A DNA stretch of 17,398 nt from CAJKWP01 sp964554475 (GTDB lineage Bacteria; Bacillota; Clostridia; Christensenellales; UBA1242): contig CAZKOT010000027.1 in the NCBI GenBank assembly GCA_964554475.1, positions 1 to 17,398 of the forward strand. Direction: 5' to 3'. Positions 1 to 7,416 of this stretch are shown piece after piece (within the stretch, counting starts at the first letter, position 1; each line of letters opens with the position of its first letter). The notes beneath the pieces were generated by a model that saw only the letters and a program-made list of their open reading frames with translations, was not told the DNA's origin and did no database searches. The translations under genes and the position numbers were made by a program.

Positions 1-872
1 ACTTTTCTTCCATTTGGTAAGGTTATTTCATATAATCCGCTTTGCACAGCAGGTCCAACAGATAAATCACCTGATGTCCAAACTCCTCTTGGGTCATTAT
101 CAGGATTTTCATATCTTGCATCAGCATCTAAAGTTCTTTTTAAACCATTACAAACACATTTTTCATTATTTTTTGCAAATAATAATATATAATCGTGAGA
201 ATATGAAAAGTGCTTTTTTAAATTTACTGGGGCAAAAGCCCTTTCCCATATAATATTCGCCACAAAATTTTCTTCTCCAAAAATTTCATCACACAAAACT
301 TTCAAGTATGCCTGTTCGCTGTCATCAATTGAAATGAAAATAACCCCTTTATCACTTAAAAGTTTTTTTGCAAGTTTAAGCCGTTCATTCATCATATTGA
401 GCCAACCGTCCCTTGTAAACTTGTCACGATAAACAAATTTCGAAGCTTCAACATTGTCTTTATAATTATTTCCTTCTTCTTTACTTTTTTCGGTGTTATA
501 GGGTGGGTCAATGTAAATTACATCAATCAATCCTTTATATGTAACAAGCAAATTTCGAAGAGCGTCAAAATTTTCCCCGATAATGAGTTTGTGTTCAATT
601 TTGTCTTGTAATCCATTATCATTAACATTGATATTTAACTCTTTATTCTCCTCAATAACGCAAACGCAATCATGACGAACTTCGGGTGCTTCGTCAAAAA
701 CAAATCCTGTCTTAACACGACGAGTAATAAGACGATAAACTTCACCGATATTATGCTCATTTGAAGAATTGATTATTTCTTTTGCTAATTGCTTTTGTTC
801 GCTATTAAAACTACTTGCAATAATTTCATCAATCTTTTTACAGTAATATTTTCGCTCTTCTTCAATATTCAT
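1..872 (-). CDS. Type III-like adenine-specific DNA methyltransferase (Mod), 3' end outside window
   Basis: The frame is open from an ATG at 870-872 to the left edge (290 codons), so the C-terminal part is missing. Visible are GENFDAL (residues 99-105), then IDVIYIDPPYNTEKS with the catalytic DPPYN at 122-126, then the conserved stretch RLKLAKKLLSDKGVIFISID and DEIFGEENFVANIIWE. DPPYN ahead of the SAM-binding region is the beta-class order typical of type III Mod subunits, which transfer methyl from S-adenosylmethionine to adenine N6. The start is supported by a GGGGGA ribosome site 9 bases upstream. The target-recognition region and any Res nuclease partner would lie to the left, outside the window. 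It could also be a solitary methyltransferase. The promoter with an overlapping palindrome lies just upstream (902-931). Confidence 0.88.
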   Translation of the reverse strand, partial: MNIEEERKYYCKKIDEIIASSFNSEQKQLAKEIINSSNEHNIGEVYRLITRRVKTGFVFDEAPEVRHDCVCVIEENKELNINVNDNGLQDKIEHKLIIGENFDALRNLLVTYKGLIDVIYIDPPYNTEKSKEEGNNYKDNVEASKFVYRDKFTRDGWLNMMNERLKLAKKLLSDKGVIFISIDDSEQAYLKVLCDEIFGEENFVANIIWERAFAPVNLKKHFSYSHDYILLFAKNNEKCVCNGLKRTLDADARYENPDNDPRGVWTSGDLSVGPAVQSGLYEITLPNGRK

Positions 873-901
873 TTAAATTAATCCCCCAAAACAATAAAGT
901 T

Positions 902-931
902 AGTATATCAAATTAAAATGATATACGTCAA
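902..931 (-). promoter_or_regulatory. Methyltransferase promoter with overlapping palindromic operator
   Basis: On the minus strand a -35 box TTGACG (926-931) is followed after 18 bases by a -10 box TATACT (902-907); the expected start of transcription is near 895, about 23 bases before the ATG. A perfect inverted repeat, GTATATCA-N8-TGATATAC (903-926), covers the spacer and most of the -10 box and touches the -35 box. A dimeric regulator bound here would block RNA polymerase. The boxes and palindrome are seen directly; regulation is inferred, and no regulator gene is identified in the window. Confidence 0.5.
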
Positions 932-957
932 AAAGATTTTTCTTTAAAAATTTTTTG

Positions 958-2049
958 CTATTTGTCTTCTACTATGATTTTACTTTGAAATTTATAAAAA
1001 CAAAATCTAACAAGAAAAAACACTCCCAGGGAAATACCTGCCCCAAAGAGAACATCGGTGAAAAAATGAGCTCCAACAATTATTCGTGAAAGTGCAACAA
1101 TAAAAACATAAAAAATAGAAATAAACCAAAAAAGAATTTTAAATAATTTTGTGTTTAATTTTTTAAACATATCACAAAGGATTGTGGTTGTAAAAATACT
1201 ACCGGCAGCGGTTGTATGTCCCGAAGGAAAAGATTTATACCATTCAACCATATCACCCTCGGGAATACTTGTTCTAAAATTCACTTTATACCATGGAGTA
1301 TAAAGTGAAAAATCGTTCTTGTAATTCATTGTACGAAAACGAATTCTTCCAAAAATTATTTTTATTCCCTGCGTTATTAAATTCGCAAACATAATTGAAA
1401 ATATAATTATTATTGCAAACAATAAAAGTTTTTTGATTGTTTCTTTCTTAAAACGTTTGAAAATAAAAAACATCATTAAATTAAATAAGCAAGAAACTAA
1501 AATCAAAATCAAAATTATGTACCAACTTGTGTTCGCAGGTTGTCCTGAATGTTCTGCTGCATAAGACGAAGCACGCCAAAGAAAAACAAAGATTGATGCT
1601 ACTCCGCCAAGAAAAAAAACAATTTTTAAACCATAAACAAAGGTTGATGAACAAAAAAAATTATTAATCTTTTTGCTTCTATATTTTTTATCAACCACCA
1701 AAGTATCAATTGCATAAGAGTTCGTTCGTTCTTTTTTCACATTTTGACAGTTTCCACTTCTGTTTTTGTCTCCCCTGTTATTATTCTCATTTTCATTTTT
1801 ACTTTCTTCAATTTTATTAATGTTAAAAAGAAAAATGAGCATTGAAACTGAAAGCAGAATGTAAAGCGGAAATTCACCAATAATTTCAAAGAATAATCCA
1901 AATTTATTTTCAGAATAATATTGCCCACCATCAAGATCGACTAAGTTTTTACTAATCTCAAAATCCCAAATACTTCCCACAACAAGTAAAGTAAAAAAAA
2001 CAATTAAAATGCTTGAAATAATGATTGTTTTTTTCACTTTCGTATTCAA
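958..2049 (-). CDS. Integral-membrane PAP2-family phosphatase
   Basis: A 363-residue membrane protein with the three-part PAP2 signature: K230-X6-R237 (the usual RP is RF here), FPSGHTTAAGS with PSGH at 275-278, and SRIIVGAHFFTD (S321, R322, H328, D332). The histidines and arginines form the phosphohistidine active site; family members remove phosphate from lipid phosphates such as phosphatidate or undecaprenyl pyrophosphate at the membrane surface. Hydrophobic segments lie near residues 9-27, 60-76, 140-158, 176-196, 207-226, 303-320 and 333-350. A charged Asn/Glu/Lys-rich stretch (about 78-128) separates the second and third segments. The start is TTG with GGAG 8 bases upstream; a TAA codon lies directly before it in frame, so the gene cannot start further upstream. 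The exact substrate cannot be read from sequence. Confidence 0.88.
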   Translation of the reverse strand: MNTKVKKTIIISSILIVFFTLLVVGSIWDFEISKNLVDLDGGQYYSENKFGLFFEIIGEFPLYILLSVSMLIFLFNINKIEESKNENENNNRGDKNRSGNCQNVKKERTNSYAIDTLVVDKKYRSKKINNFFCSSTFVYGLKIVFFLGGVASIFVFLWRASSYAAEHSGQPANTSWYIILILILVSCLFNLMMFFIFKRFKKETIKKLLLFAIIIIFSIMFANLITQGIKIIFGRIRFRTMNYKNDFSLYTPWYKVNFRTSIPEGDMVEWYKSFPSGHTTAAGSIFTTTILCDMFKKLNTKLFKILFWFISIFYVFIVALSRIIVGAHFFTDVLFGAGISLGVFFLVRFCFYKFQSKIIVEDK

Positions 2050-2226
2050 TTAATTTTCTCCATTTGAATATTTATTTTTAAGTATTAATAATGATTAAAT
2101 TAATATTTTAATTTATTTTTTTTATAATAATAGCAATCTAATTTTTCAATATTTATTATGTTTAATAACATGCCTTTTTATTAATAATGAAAAGAATATA
2201 ATTGCTAAACTGTATCAAACCAAACT
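2050..2226. other. AT-rich intergenic stretch
   Basis: This stretch lies upstream of the PAP2 gene and left of the hairpin element. It is nearly all A/T with no convincing open frame. It must hold the PAP2 promoter, but several TATAAT-like strings compete and I cannot choose one. Confidence 0.4.
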
Positions 2227-2249
2227 CAGACTGTCGAGAAAGAGCAATG
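2227..2249 (+). repeat. Left terminal inverted repeat
   Basis: Begins CAGACTGTCGAGAAAGAG and pairs with 2539-2561. The two copies differ at the 12th and 18th bases only. Confidence 0.7.
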
Positions 2250-2538
2250 ATCCCTACGCTCCTTGACGGATTTACATTCGTAAATCCTGCAAATTGCTTT
2301 CGCAATTTGACGCTCAGGTCGCTCGACAAATGCTTTGAGCCGATAAATTTGCGGTAGCAAATTTACAGAGTTTACGGTAGTAAACTCGTCAAGAGGCGAA
2401 AAAGGCAGGAGTTTACTTCCATGTAAATGACTACCCTCGCCTCTTAACGGGCTTCGCTCTGCAAAATTGCAAAAAGCAATTTTGACGACTCGGGTCGGCA
2501 TTTGGAAGTAAACGCAGCAACAAAATTAATTTTGTGTC

Positions 2539-2561
2539 CATTGTTCTTTATCGACAGTCTG
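2539..2561 (-). repeat. Right terminal inverted repeat
   Basis: Read on the minus strand it begins CAGACTGTCGATAAAGAA, matching the left repeat at 21 of 23 positions. It ends two bases beyond the degV stop codon. Confidence 0.7.
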
Positions 2562-2563
2562 TA

Positions 2564-3394
2564 TTATTGTTCTATTGCAGCAAACCCCACTGCACCGATT
2601 CCAACATGACAACCGAAAACAGGGCTGCAAGCAACGCTTTCAACTTTTTCAAGATTTAAAATTTTTTTTAATTTAAAAGCTAATTGTTGAACGTTTGAAT
2701 TGTCATGAATATAGCAAATGTAAAGCTTTTTTAAATTTTTTGGTAACATGCTAACCATCTCTGCAAGACTATGTCCAAAACCCAAAACCTTTTTTGCAAC
2801 AGAAAGAATGCCCTCTTTAAATTTAAAAATAGGCTTAATTTGAAAAATGCTTGCAATTGTGCCAGCAAGTGTTCCAATTCTTCCGCCTTTAATTAAATAC
2901 TCCATTGTTGCGGGAACAAAAAGCAAGTTTACTTTTGCATGAAGCAAAGCAACTTCTTTTTCAATTTCATCCAAAGTTTTTCCGCTTTCAATAAATTCAA
3001 TTACTTCTTCTGCAACAATTTTAGAACCAACTGTTGCTTGTTTTGAATCTATAACCAAAATTTTTTTATCTTTAAAAGATTTTGATGCTAAAACTGCAGA
3101 ATTAATTGTTCCGCTAAGTCTTTCTGAAATTGTCAAAACAATAATTTCAGCATTTTCATCACGCTTAAAAATTCGCTTAAATGCGACAATAAAATCCTCA
3201 GGACTCGGTTGTGAAGTTGTGGGAAAATTTTTTGAATTTTTAATTTTTTCGTAAAACTGGTCCCAATTTTCCTTAAATCCTTCATCAACAGTTTCATTAT
3301 CTAGATTTAATTTTAAATTTACAATTTCGATTCCTTTTTGTTTTGCAAATTCTTTTGAAAAACCAAACGTTGAGTCAACAATTAAATGTATCAT
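2564..3394 (-). CDS. degV: DegV family fatty-acid-binding protein
   Basis: A 276-residue protein with DegV landmarks: N-terminal IHLIVDST, TSQPSPEDF near 60-70, TISERLSGTINSAVLASK, the VIDSKQATVG segment, GGRIGTLAGTIASIFQIKPI, and the closing CHVGIGAVGFAA. DegV/FakB proteins hold a fatty acid for phosphorylation by FakA in acyl-phosphate and phospholipid synthesis; whether this paralogue does so is not shown, and no fakA is in the window. The frame continues upstream to 3478, but the start at 3394 is preferred: the preceding AGGTAGGA is a good ribosome site and homology starts at MIHLIVDST. It lies 103 bases downstream of dcd in the same direction, so cotranscription is plausible. Its stop abuts the hairpin element. 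Confidence 0.9.
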   Translation of the reverse strand: MIHLIVDSTFGFSKEFAKQKGIEIVNLKLNLDNETVDEGFKENWDQFYEKIKNSKNFPTTSQPSPEDFIVAFKRIFKRDENAEIIVLTISERLSGTINSAVLASKSFKDKKILVIDSKQATVGSKIVAEEVIEFIESGKTLDEIEKEVALLHAKVNLLFVPATMEYLIKGGRIGTLAGTIASIFQIKPIFKFKEGILSVAKKVLGFGHSLAEMVSMLPKNLKKLYICYIHDNSNVQQLAFKLKKILNLEKVESVACSPVFGCHVGIGAVGFAAIEQ

Positions 3395-3497
3395 TAAATT
3401 CCTACCTTTTAAAAATTGTGTCCATTTTTTTAATTTTATTACATTTATTACTATATAAGAAATCGAAAAGAAAAACAACGTAAAAATCCGGCATTTT

Positions 3498-4055
3498 TTA
3501 ATTCTTTATATTCACAACTTCTTCGGTTTGCTTTTTTTCAAAATCATAGTAAAGTAAACTGGGTTGAATTCCTTCGTTATTTTGGTACTTTTTTGATTTA
3601 TATTTGATGCTTTTATCGCCAAAAACTGTATGATAATAAATTTGACAAATCTCAATATTAGGATAAATTATAACCGGATGTATGCAAGAAATTTCAAGAG
3701 TCCAGTATCCCGCAAATCCAATATCACCAAAACCAGCAGTAATATGAATAAAGATTCCCAACCTTCCAATTGATGACCTTCCTTCAAGCATGGGAACAAG
3801 ATTATCTGTTTTTGTATGTTCAAATGTTCGTCCTAAATATAATTTATTTGGCTCTAGCAAAAAGCCGGTTTCAGGAATAATAATTTTTTTCGCTTCATTT
3901 TTTTTCTTCATGTCAAGCGGAAAATTTTCATACATTAAAAGTTCGTTTGCCAATCTCAAATTATAACTATTTGGACCAAGTTGTGATTCATTGAAAGGAG
4001 TTATAGTGATGTCTTCTCCTAAATGTTTTTTAATTTCTAATCCTGACAAAATCAT
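3498..4055 (-). CDS. dcd: dCTP deaminase (possibly bifunctional deaminase/dUTPase)
   Basis: A 185-residue protein of normal family length. It converts dCTP to dUTP (and on to dUMP if bifunctional), supplying dTMP synthesis. The core motif EGRSSIGRLG lies at 91-100, followed by IHITAGFGDIGFAGYWTLEI, in which E121 matches the catalytic glutamate. The C-terminal lid is KYKSKKYQNNEGIQPS (151-166). The TAG motif and lid resemble the bifunctional branch, but sequence alone does not settle this. The start has a strong AAGGAGG ribosome site 7 bases upstream. It is probably the first gene of a dcd-degV transcript. Confidence 0.92.
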   Translation of the reverse strand: MILSGLEIKKHLGEDITITPFNESQLGPNSYNLRLANELLMYENFPLDMKKKNEAKKIIIPETGFLLEPNKLYLGRTFEHTKTDNLVPMLEGRSSIGRLGIFIHITAGFGDIGFAGYWTLEISCIHPVIIYPNIEICQIYYHTVFGDKSIKYKSKKYQNNEGIQPSLLYYDFEKKQTEEVVNIKN

Positions 4056-4082
4056 AAGATCCTCCTTAGTAAGACAATTTGT

Positions 4083-4111
4083 ATTTTATCATTTTAAAAA
4101 AAAATTGTCTA
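4083..4111 (-). promoter_or_regulatory. Probable promoter of dcd
   Basis: On the minus strand TAGACA (4106-4111), a 17-base spacer and TAAAAT (4083-4088) place the transcription start near 4076, about 20 bases before the ATG. The motif TTGTCT/AGACAA recurs nearby in both orientations. Confidence 0.45.
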
Positions 4112-4270
4112 TAAATTTTATTGTATAAAAAATAAAGACAATCACTTGAAAATTTTAGAGCAAATTCTTATACCTGTTTTATAATCCCTTCAATTAATAA
4201 TTTTAAATCCCATTTTTCGACAGTATATTTTCTTTAATTAATATAAAAATTAATTAAAAATTCTAAATAG

Positions 4271-4279
4271 TGATATAAT
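4271..4279 (+). promoter_or_regulatory. Extended -10 promoter of the epimerase-type SDR gene
   Basis: TGATATAAT is a perfect extended -10 box ending 22 bases before the ATG at 4302. No good -35 box is seen 17 bases upstream, as is common for extended -10 promoters. Confidence 0.5.
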
Positions 4280-4301
4280 ATAAACAATTGGAGAAAGAAA
4301 T

Positions 4302-5369
4302 ATGGAAAAAGTTTTTTTGTTAACGGGAGCTTCAGGACTGCTTGGAAGTAGTCTTACAAGAGCACTGATTGAAAAAGGTGAACATGTTCGTGCACTAGTA
4401 CTTCCTAAAGACCCAGCCATTTCTCACATTCCTCCGCTTGTTGAAATTGTAAATGGCGGAATTTTAGATGATGAGGCACTTGAAAAATTTTTTAATGTTC
4501 AAAATGATGCTGAAATTTATGTTATACATGCTGCAGGTATTGTCACAATGGACCCTCTGCCTAACAAAAAAGTATATGATGTCAATGTAGGTGGAACACA
4601 AAAAATAATTAACTGGTGTTTAAAGAAAAATGTAAAGAAATTAGTTTATATTAGTTCCTCAAGTGTTATTCCCGAATTAAAAAATGGAAAAATAATGCGT
4701 GAAATTGAAAACATAGACCCTAATATAACTATTGGATATTATGCAAAAACAAAAGCAGAAGCAACAAACCTTGTTTTAAAAGCAGTGAAAGAAAATGATT
4801 TAAATGCATCAATTGTTTATCCCAGTGGAATTTTTGGTCCTAATGATTATGGATTTGGATTAATAACAAGCGCATTAAAAATGATTGCCTCAGGAAAATT
4901 AAGAGCATCAATCGGTGGTAGTTTTAATTCTGTAGATGTTCGTGATTTGGCACAAGGCATAATATCCTGTGCTGAAAAAGGACGAAAGGGAGAGGGCTAC
5001 ATTTTATCAAATGACTGCAATAGTTTAAAAGAAGTAATGAAGATTGCCGGGAAAATAACAGGAAATAAAATTATTGCTCACTTTCCTCTTTGGTTCGTAT
5101 ATCCTTTTGCTTGGTTTGGTGAATTATATGCAAAAATAACACGAAAACCAGTTTGGTTTTCAAATTTTGCTCTTTATAATTTAAAAAGAAATAACAATTA
5201 TTCAAATGAAAAAGCAAAAAAGGAATTGGGATTTACAACTCGTCCTATTGAAGAGACGATTAAAGACACAATACATTGGTTGCAAAGCGAAGGCCTAGTT
5301 AAACAATCAACCAAAAAAGAAAAAAAGAAAAAAAGTTTGAAAAAGATAAAAATAAGAGTTGAAAATTGA
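4302..5369 (+). CDS. NAD(P)-dependent epimerase/dehydratase-family protein (extended SDR)
   Basis: A 355-residue extended short-chain dehydrogenase/reductase. The N-terminal Rossmann motif is TGASGLLG (8-15), followed by VIHAAGIV (74-81), the active-site serines ISSSS (117-121), and the catalytic YxxxK as Y147-AKT-K151. The segment VYPSGIFGPNDYGFG and the SVDVRDLAQGI segment match the dihydroflavonol-4-reductase/3-beta-hydroxysteroid-like branch, usually nucleotide-sugar or carbonyl modifying enzymes; the substrate is unknown. GGAG lies 8 bases before the ATG. The C-terminus ends in a very lysine-rich tail (about 335-355), not typical of the family, which may bind acidic lipid or nucleic acid. 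It converges with the next gene on the opposite strand. Confidence 0.82.
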   Translation: MEKVFLLTGASGLLGSSLTRALIEKGEHVRALVLPKDPAISHIPPLVEIVNGGILDDEALEKFFNVQNDAEIYVIHAAGIVTMDPLPNKKVYDVNVGGTQKIINWCLKKNVKKLVYISSSSVIPELKNGKIMREIENIDPNITIGYYAKTKAEATNLVLKAVKENDLNASIVYPSGIFGPNDYGFGLITSALKMIASGKLRASIGGSFNSVDVRDLAQGIISCAEKGRKGEGYILSNDCNSLKEVMKIAGKITGNKIIAHFPLWFVYPFAWFGELYAKITRKPVWFSNFALYNLKRNNNYSNEKAKKELGFTTRPIEETIKDTIHWLQSEGLVKQSTKKEKKKKSLKKIKIRVEN

Positions 5370-5455
5370 TCTTATTTTGATATATTTTTTTAAATCCTTT
5401 ACCCTTACTCTTGGCGGATTTGAGTGCAAACACAATGTTTTAATAATTATAATTC

Positions 5456-6358
5456 TTACTTAATAAAATCAAAATCAAAAATTTCCTTAAATTTTTCAAG
5501 GTCTTTTTCTCTATAAATGCTTTTGGGAAGTTTTCCTTTTTTAGGCTTACCCCAAATTTGAAACAAACCGCTTGGAACAATATATTCATTTTCTTTTGCA
5601 AACAATGCATACACAGCACCCAAAGCACCAGTTGCAGCTTTATGACAAATTCTATGAAGAACAAAATTGGCAATTGGATCAATAAATTTTGTCCATCCTT
5701 TAGTAGTCATTTTTGATGCCACAAGACCTGGGTGAGTCATAACCATTGAAACATTCGGGTAATGTTTTTTAGCATAGGAAGAAAGCATTTTTGCTCCTAA
5801 ATGTAAAAGACGTTTTGAACGGGCATATTTAATTGTTTTACTTTTAATGTTTTTACTTTCTATATCATTCCAGTTGATTTTTTTAAATTTTGAAGAAAAA
5901 CTTGATTGAAAAACAATTTTTGAACCCTTATGCTGATTTAAAAGTGGCAATATTTTAAGGCCAAGTAAAATATTACCCCAAAAATTTGTCGCATAATGAA
6001 TTTCATTTCCTTCACTTGTAAAATTTTGCGGAGATGTTAAAATTCCCGCATTACAAATCAAATGATTTGGGGAAATTTTTTGCTCAATAATTTTTTTTAC
6101 AAAATTTTCAATCGAACTTGTAATTGCCATATCAAGTTCTAAAATTTTAATTTCGGCGTTCGGATAAATTTTTAAAAGTTCAATTTTTTGCTGTTCTGCT
6201 TTTTGAATGTTACGCACAGCCAAAATCAAATTCCCACCCAAAAAAAGAATATGTTTTGCAATTTCTTTTCCTATATCCCCTGTTGAGCCAGTTAAAACAA
6301 TGGTTTTTCCATCAAGTCTTTCGCAATTCTTATTAAGCCATTTCTGCCATTTTGTCAT
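5456..6358 (-). CDS. Classical short-chain dehydrogenase (retinol dehydrogenase-like)
   Basis: A 300-residue SDR with TGSTGDIG (23-30) for NAD(P) binding, CNAGIL with NAG at 103-105, the active-site serines VFQSSFSS (149-156), and catalytic Y178-ARS-K182. The arrangement and the HPGLVASKM stretch after the active site resemble the retinol dehydrogenase/WW-domain oxidoreductase-like SDR branch; in bacteria the substrates are mostly unknown and may be lipids. AAAGGA lies 8 bases before the ATG. It is transcribed towards the epimerase-type SDR, with 86 bases between the stops and no strong terminator seen there. Confidence 0.85.
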   Translation of the reverse strand: MTKWQKWLNKNCERLDGKTIVLTGSTGDIGKEIAKHILFLGGNLILAVRNIQKAEQQKIELLKIYPNAEIKILELDMAITSSIENFVKKIIEQKISPNHLICNAGILTSPQNFTSEGNEIHYATNFWGNILLGLKILPLLNQHKGSKIVFQSSFSSKFKKINWNDIESKNIKSKTIKYARSKRLLHLGAKMLSSYAKKHYPNVSMVMTHPGLVASKMTTKGWTKFIDPIANFVLHRICHKAATGALGAVYALFAKENEYIVPSGLFQIWGKPKKGKLPKSIYREKDLEKFKEIFDFDFIK

Positions 6359-6661
6359 TTGTAAAGTCCTTTAAATTTAAATTTCGAAATAATTTGTAAA
6401 ATTGTGTTTAAATTCAATTCCATTTAAGTAATTAGTCACTCTCGACTCTTAACTTTTTTACTAGTATATATCATTTAACTAAAAAATAAAAAATCTTTCC
6501 GCTTAGAATTTCATTAAAATAAAATTTTTTAAAAATAAAAAATGGTCTTAATTCACGACCATTTTTATTATGCTTTCAAAATAATACTTGACTATTCAAA
6601 AAATTAATCAACACAAAATTTATAACTTTTTTTAATTAATAAGATTTTTAAATAACAAATC
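6359..6661. other. Intergenic region with a promoter and a terminator
   Basis: This 303-base stretch between two minus-strand genes holds a possible minus-strand -10 box TATACT (6463-6468) for the SDR gene, with TGATA just upstream of it and about 100 bases of leader. It also holds the terminator hairpin at 6537-6566. No coding frame is seen. Confidence 0.45.
6537..6566 (-). terminator. Intrinsic terminator, probably bidirectional
   Basis: The stem AAAATGGTC/GACCATTTT with a 9-base loop is followed by T runs on both strands. It lies about 100 bases beyond the stop of the Cys-motif gene (6662) on the minus strand. Confidence 0.7.
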
Positions 6662-7246
6662 TTAATTCAAAGTAATTTCATGCTCTACTTCTATTAATTT
6701 TTTAATTCTAGACTTTTCTTTTAAAAAAGGAATAATACTTTTAACAATAATTGCACGTATTTTTGCTTTTTGTTTTTCTGTAATGCTTTCTTTTTTTCTT
6801 TTATTAAACATCTCCAAAAGAAAATCATAATCTAATTTTCCATTATTATGATTATATGGGGTTGGTTTAAATGCTCCCTCTTTATATAATTCTTCAAGTA
6901 TTTTCCTCGAAAAAAATGATAAGTCAATGAATGAATTATCTCTAACAGCATGCAATAGTTTTAAATTTCTTTCAATTTTTGAAACACGCTCATTAAGGTC
7001 TTCACGTCCAAATTTTTTTATGCATTGACTTCCCACAGGAAATAATATTTCATTAGTTTTTTTATTCTTTACTTCAAAAAGATATCGTAATCCTTTTTGA
7101 CCACAGCAAGCACAAGATGATGCCATGTTTAAATCTTCATAAAAATCAAAAAGATCCCATTCATTTGTCGCCTCGTCCCAATCCTTACTTCTTGAATGCG
7201 AAAGAATTGAATTAATAACATTAATATTTCCCTCTTTTATTAACAC
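6662..7246 (-). CDS. Small Cys-motif protein of unknown function
   Basis: A 194-residue protein I cannot assign to a named family. Residues 45-48 read CACC and, about 27 residues later, VGSQCIKKFG supplies C75. The stretch between, LRYLFEVKNKKTNEILFPVG, is beta-rich. This pattern, with CxxC followed by a GSxCIxKF box, is one I recall in hypothetical proteins of Bacillota and their phages; the cysteines could hold zinc or iron. The C-terminal half is helical, basic and rich in Lys/Glu (about 85-194), suggesting nucleic-acid or partner binding. The start is GTG with AGGAG 7 bases upstream. It is transcribed alone, divergently from the glycolipid cassette, and ends at a strong terminator. Confidence 0.75.
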   Translation of the reverse strand: MLIKEGNINVINSILSHSRSKDWDEATNEWDLFDFYEDLNMASSCACCGQKGLRYLFEVKNKKTNEILFPVGSQCIKKFGREDLNERVSKIERNLKLLHAVRDNSFIDLSFFSRKILEELYKEGAFKPTPYNHNNGKLDYDFLLEMFNKRKKESITEKQKAKIRAIIVKSIIPFLKEKSRIKKLIEVEHEITLN

Positions 7247-7263
7247 AACAATTCTCCTATTAA

Positions 7264-7269
7264 TATAAT
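7264..7269 (+). promoter_or_regulatory. Possible -10 box of the acyltransferase/GT8 operon
   Basis: TATAAT lies in the divergent region with the structured leader just downstream. The surrounding sequence is an alternating TA tract, so the choice of box is uncertain, and the minus-strand gene could use the same tract. Confidence 0.35.
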
Positions 7270-7300
7270 ATAATAAATTAAAAAAAATTGCAAGTAATGT

Positions 7301-7376
7301 GTAGTTCCCTTTTAAAGGGAACTACTTTCCCTATGTTTGGGACGGTGTTTTAAGCATTTCCCTTCATGCTTTTTTT
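7301..7376 (+). promoter_or_regulatory. Structured leader, attenuator-like
   Basis: The leader starts with a perfect palindrome at 7301-7325 (12-base arms GTAGTTCCCTTT and AAAGGGAACTAC around one base). It continues with TTTCCCT (7326-7332), TTTGGGA (7336-7342) and TTTCCCTT (7357-7364), which can pair in mutually exclusive ways. It ends with AAGCAT/ATGCTT (7352-7357, 7366-7371) followed by a run of Ts. This is the layout of a transcription attenuator ahead of the acyltransferase/GT8 genes. I do not recognise a known riboswitch class, and the terminator stem is short (6 bp). Confidence 0.45.
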
Positions 7377-7416
7377 ATCTTTAATTTATACTCCACATAA
7401 GACAAAAAAGGGAAAA

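Larger units (their letters stand above)
2227..2561. mobile_element. MITE-like non-coding element built of nested hairpins
   Basis: A 335-bp block, less AT-rich than its surroundings, bounded by 23-bp inverted repeats that match at 21 positions. Inside are at least six further perfect short palindromes: 2268-2287 (8-bp stem, loop ATTC), 2290-2309 (8 bp, TTTC), 2344-2365 (9 bp, GGTA), 2368-2387 (8 bp, GGTA), 2462-2484 (9 bp, A5) and 2520-2535 (uninterrupted). Longer-range pairs are 2391-2399 with 2437-2445 and 2411-2420 with 2504-2513. The right end lies two bases beyond the degV stop codon. A 91-codon open frame on the minus strand crosses the hairpins and is not a credible gene. No target-site duplication is visible. 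Alternatives are a structured RNA or a long terminator/attenuator for degV. Confidence 0.6.

Noticed and set aside
14..253. Plus-strand open frame opposite the methyltransferase
   Set aside because: It is antisense to a strongly conserved coding frame and has no family features.
2226..2501. Open frame of 91 codons on the minus strand inside the hairpin element
   Set aside because: It runs straight through several perfect palindromes, has no ribosome site and no recognisable motif; it is open by chance because the element is less AT-rich.
3414..3426. Match of TTGTGTCCATT upstream of degV with the right end of the hairpin element (2532-2542)
   Set aside because: Only 11 bases are shared and there is no surrounding similarity, so it may be chance.
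3395..3478. Longer degV frame with 28 extra residues
   Set aside because: The ribosome site AGGTAGGA directly precedes the ATG at 3394, and DegV homology begins there.
7366..7416. Upstream start for the first acyltransferase
   Set aside because: That ATG lies within the leader's terminator-like stem with no ribosome site; the ATG at 7417 has AAGGG at good distance.
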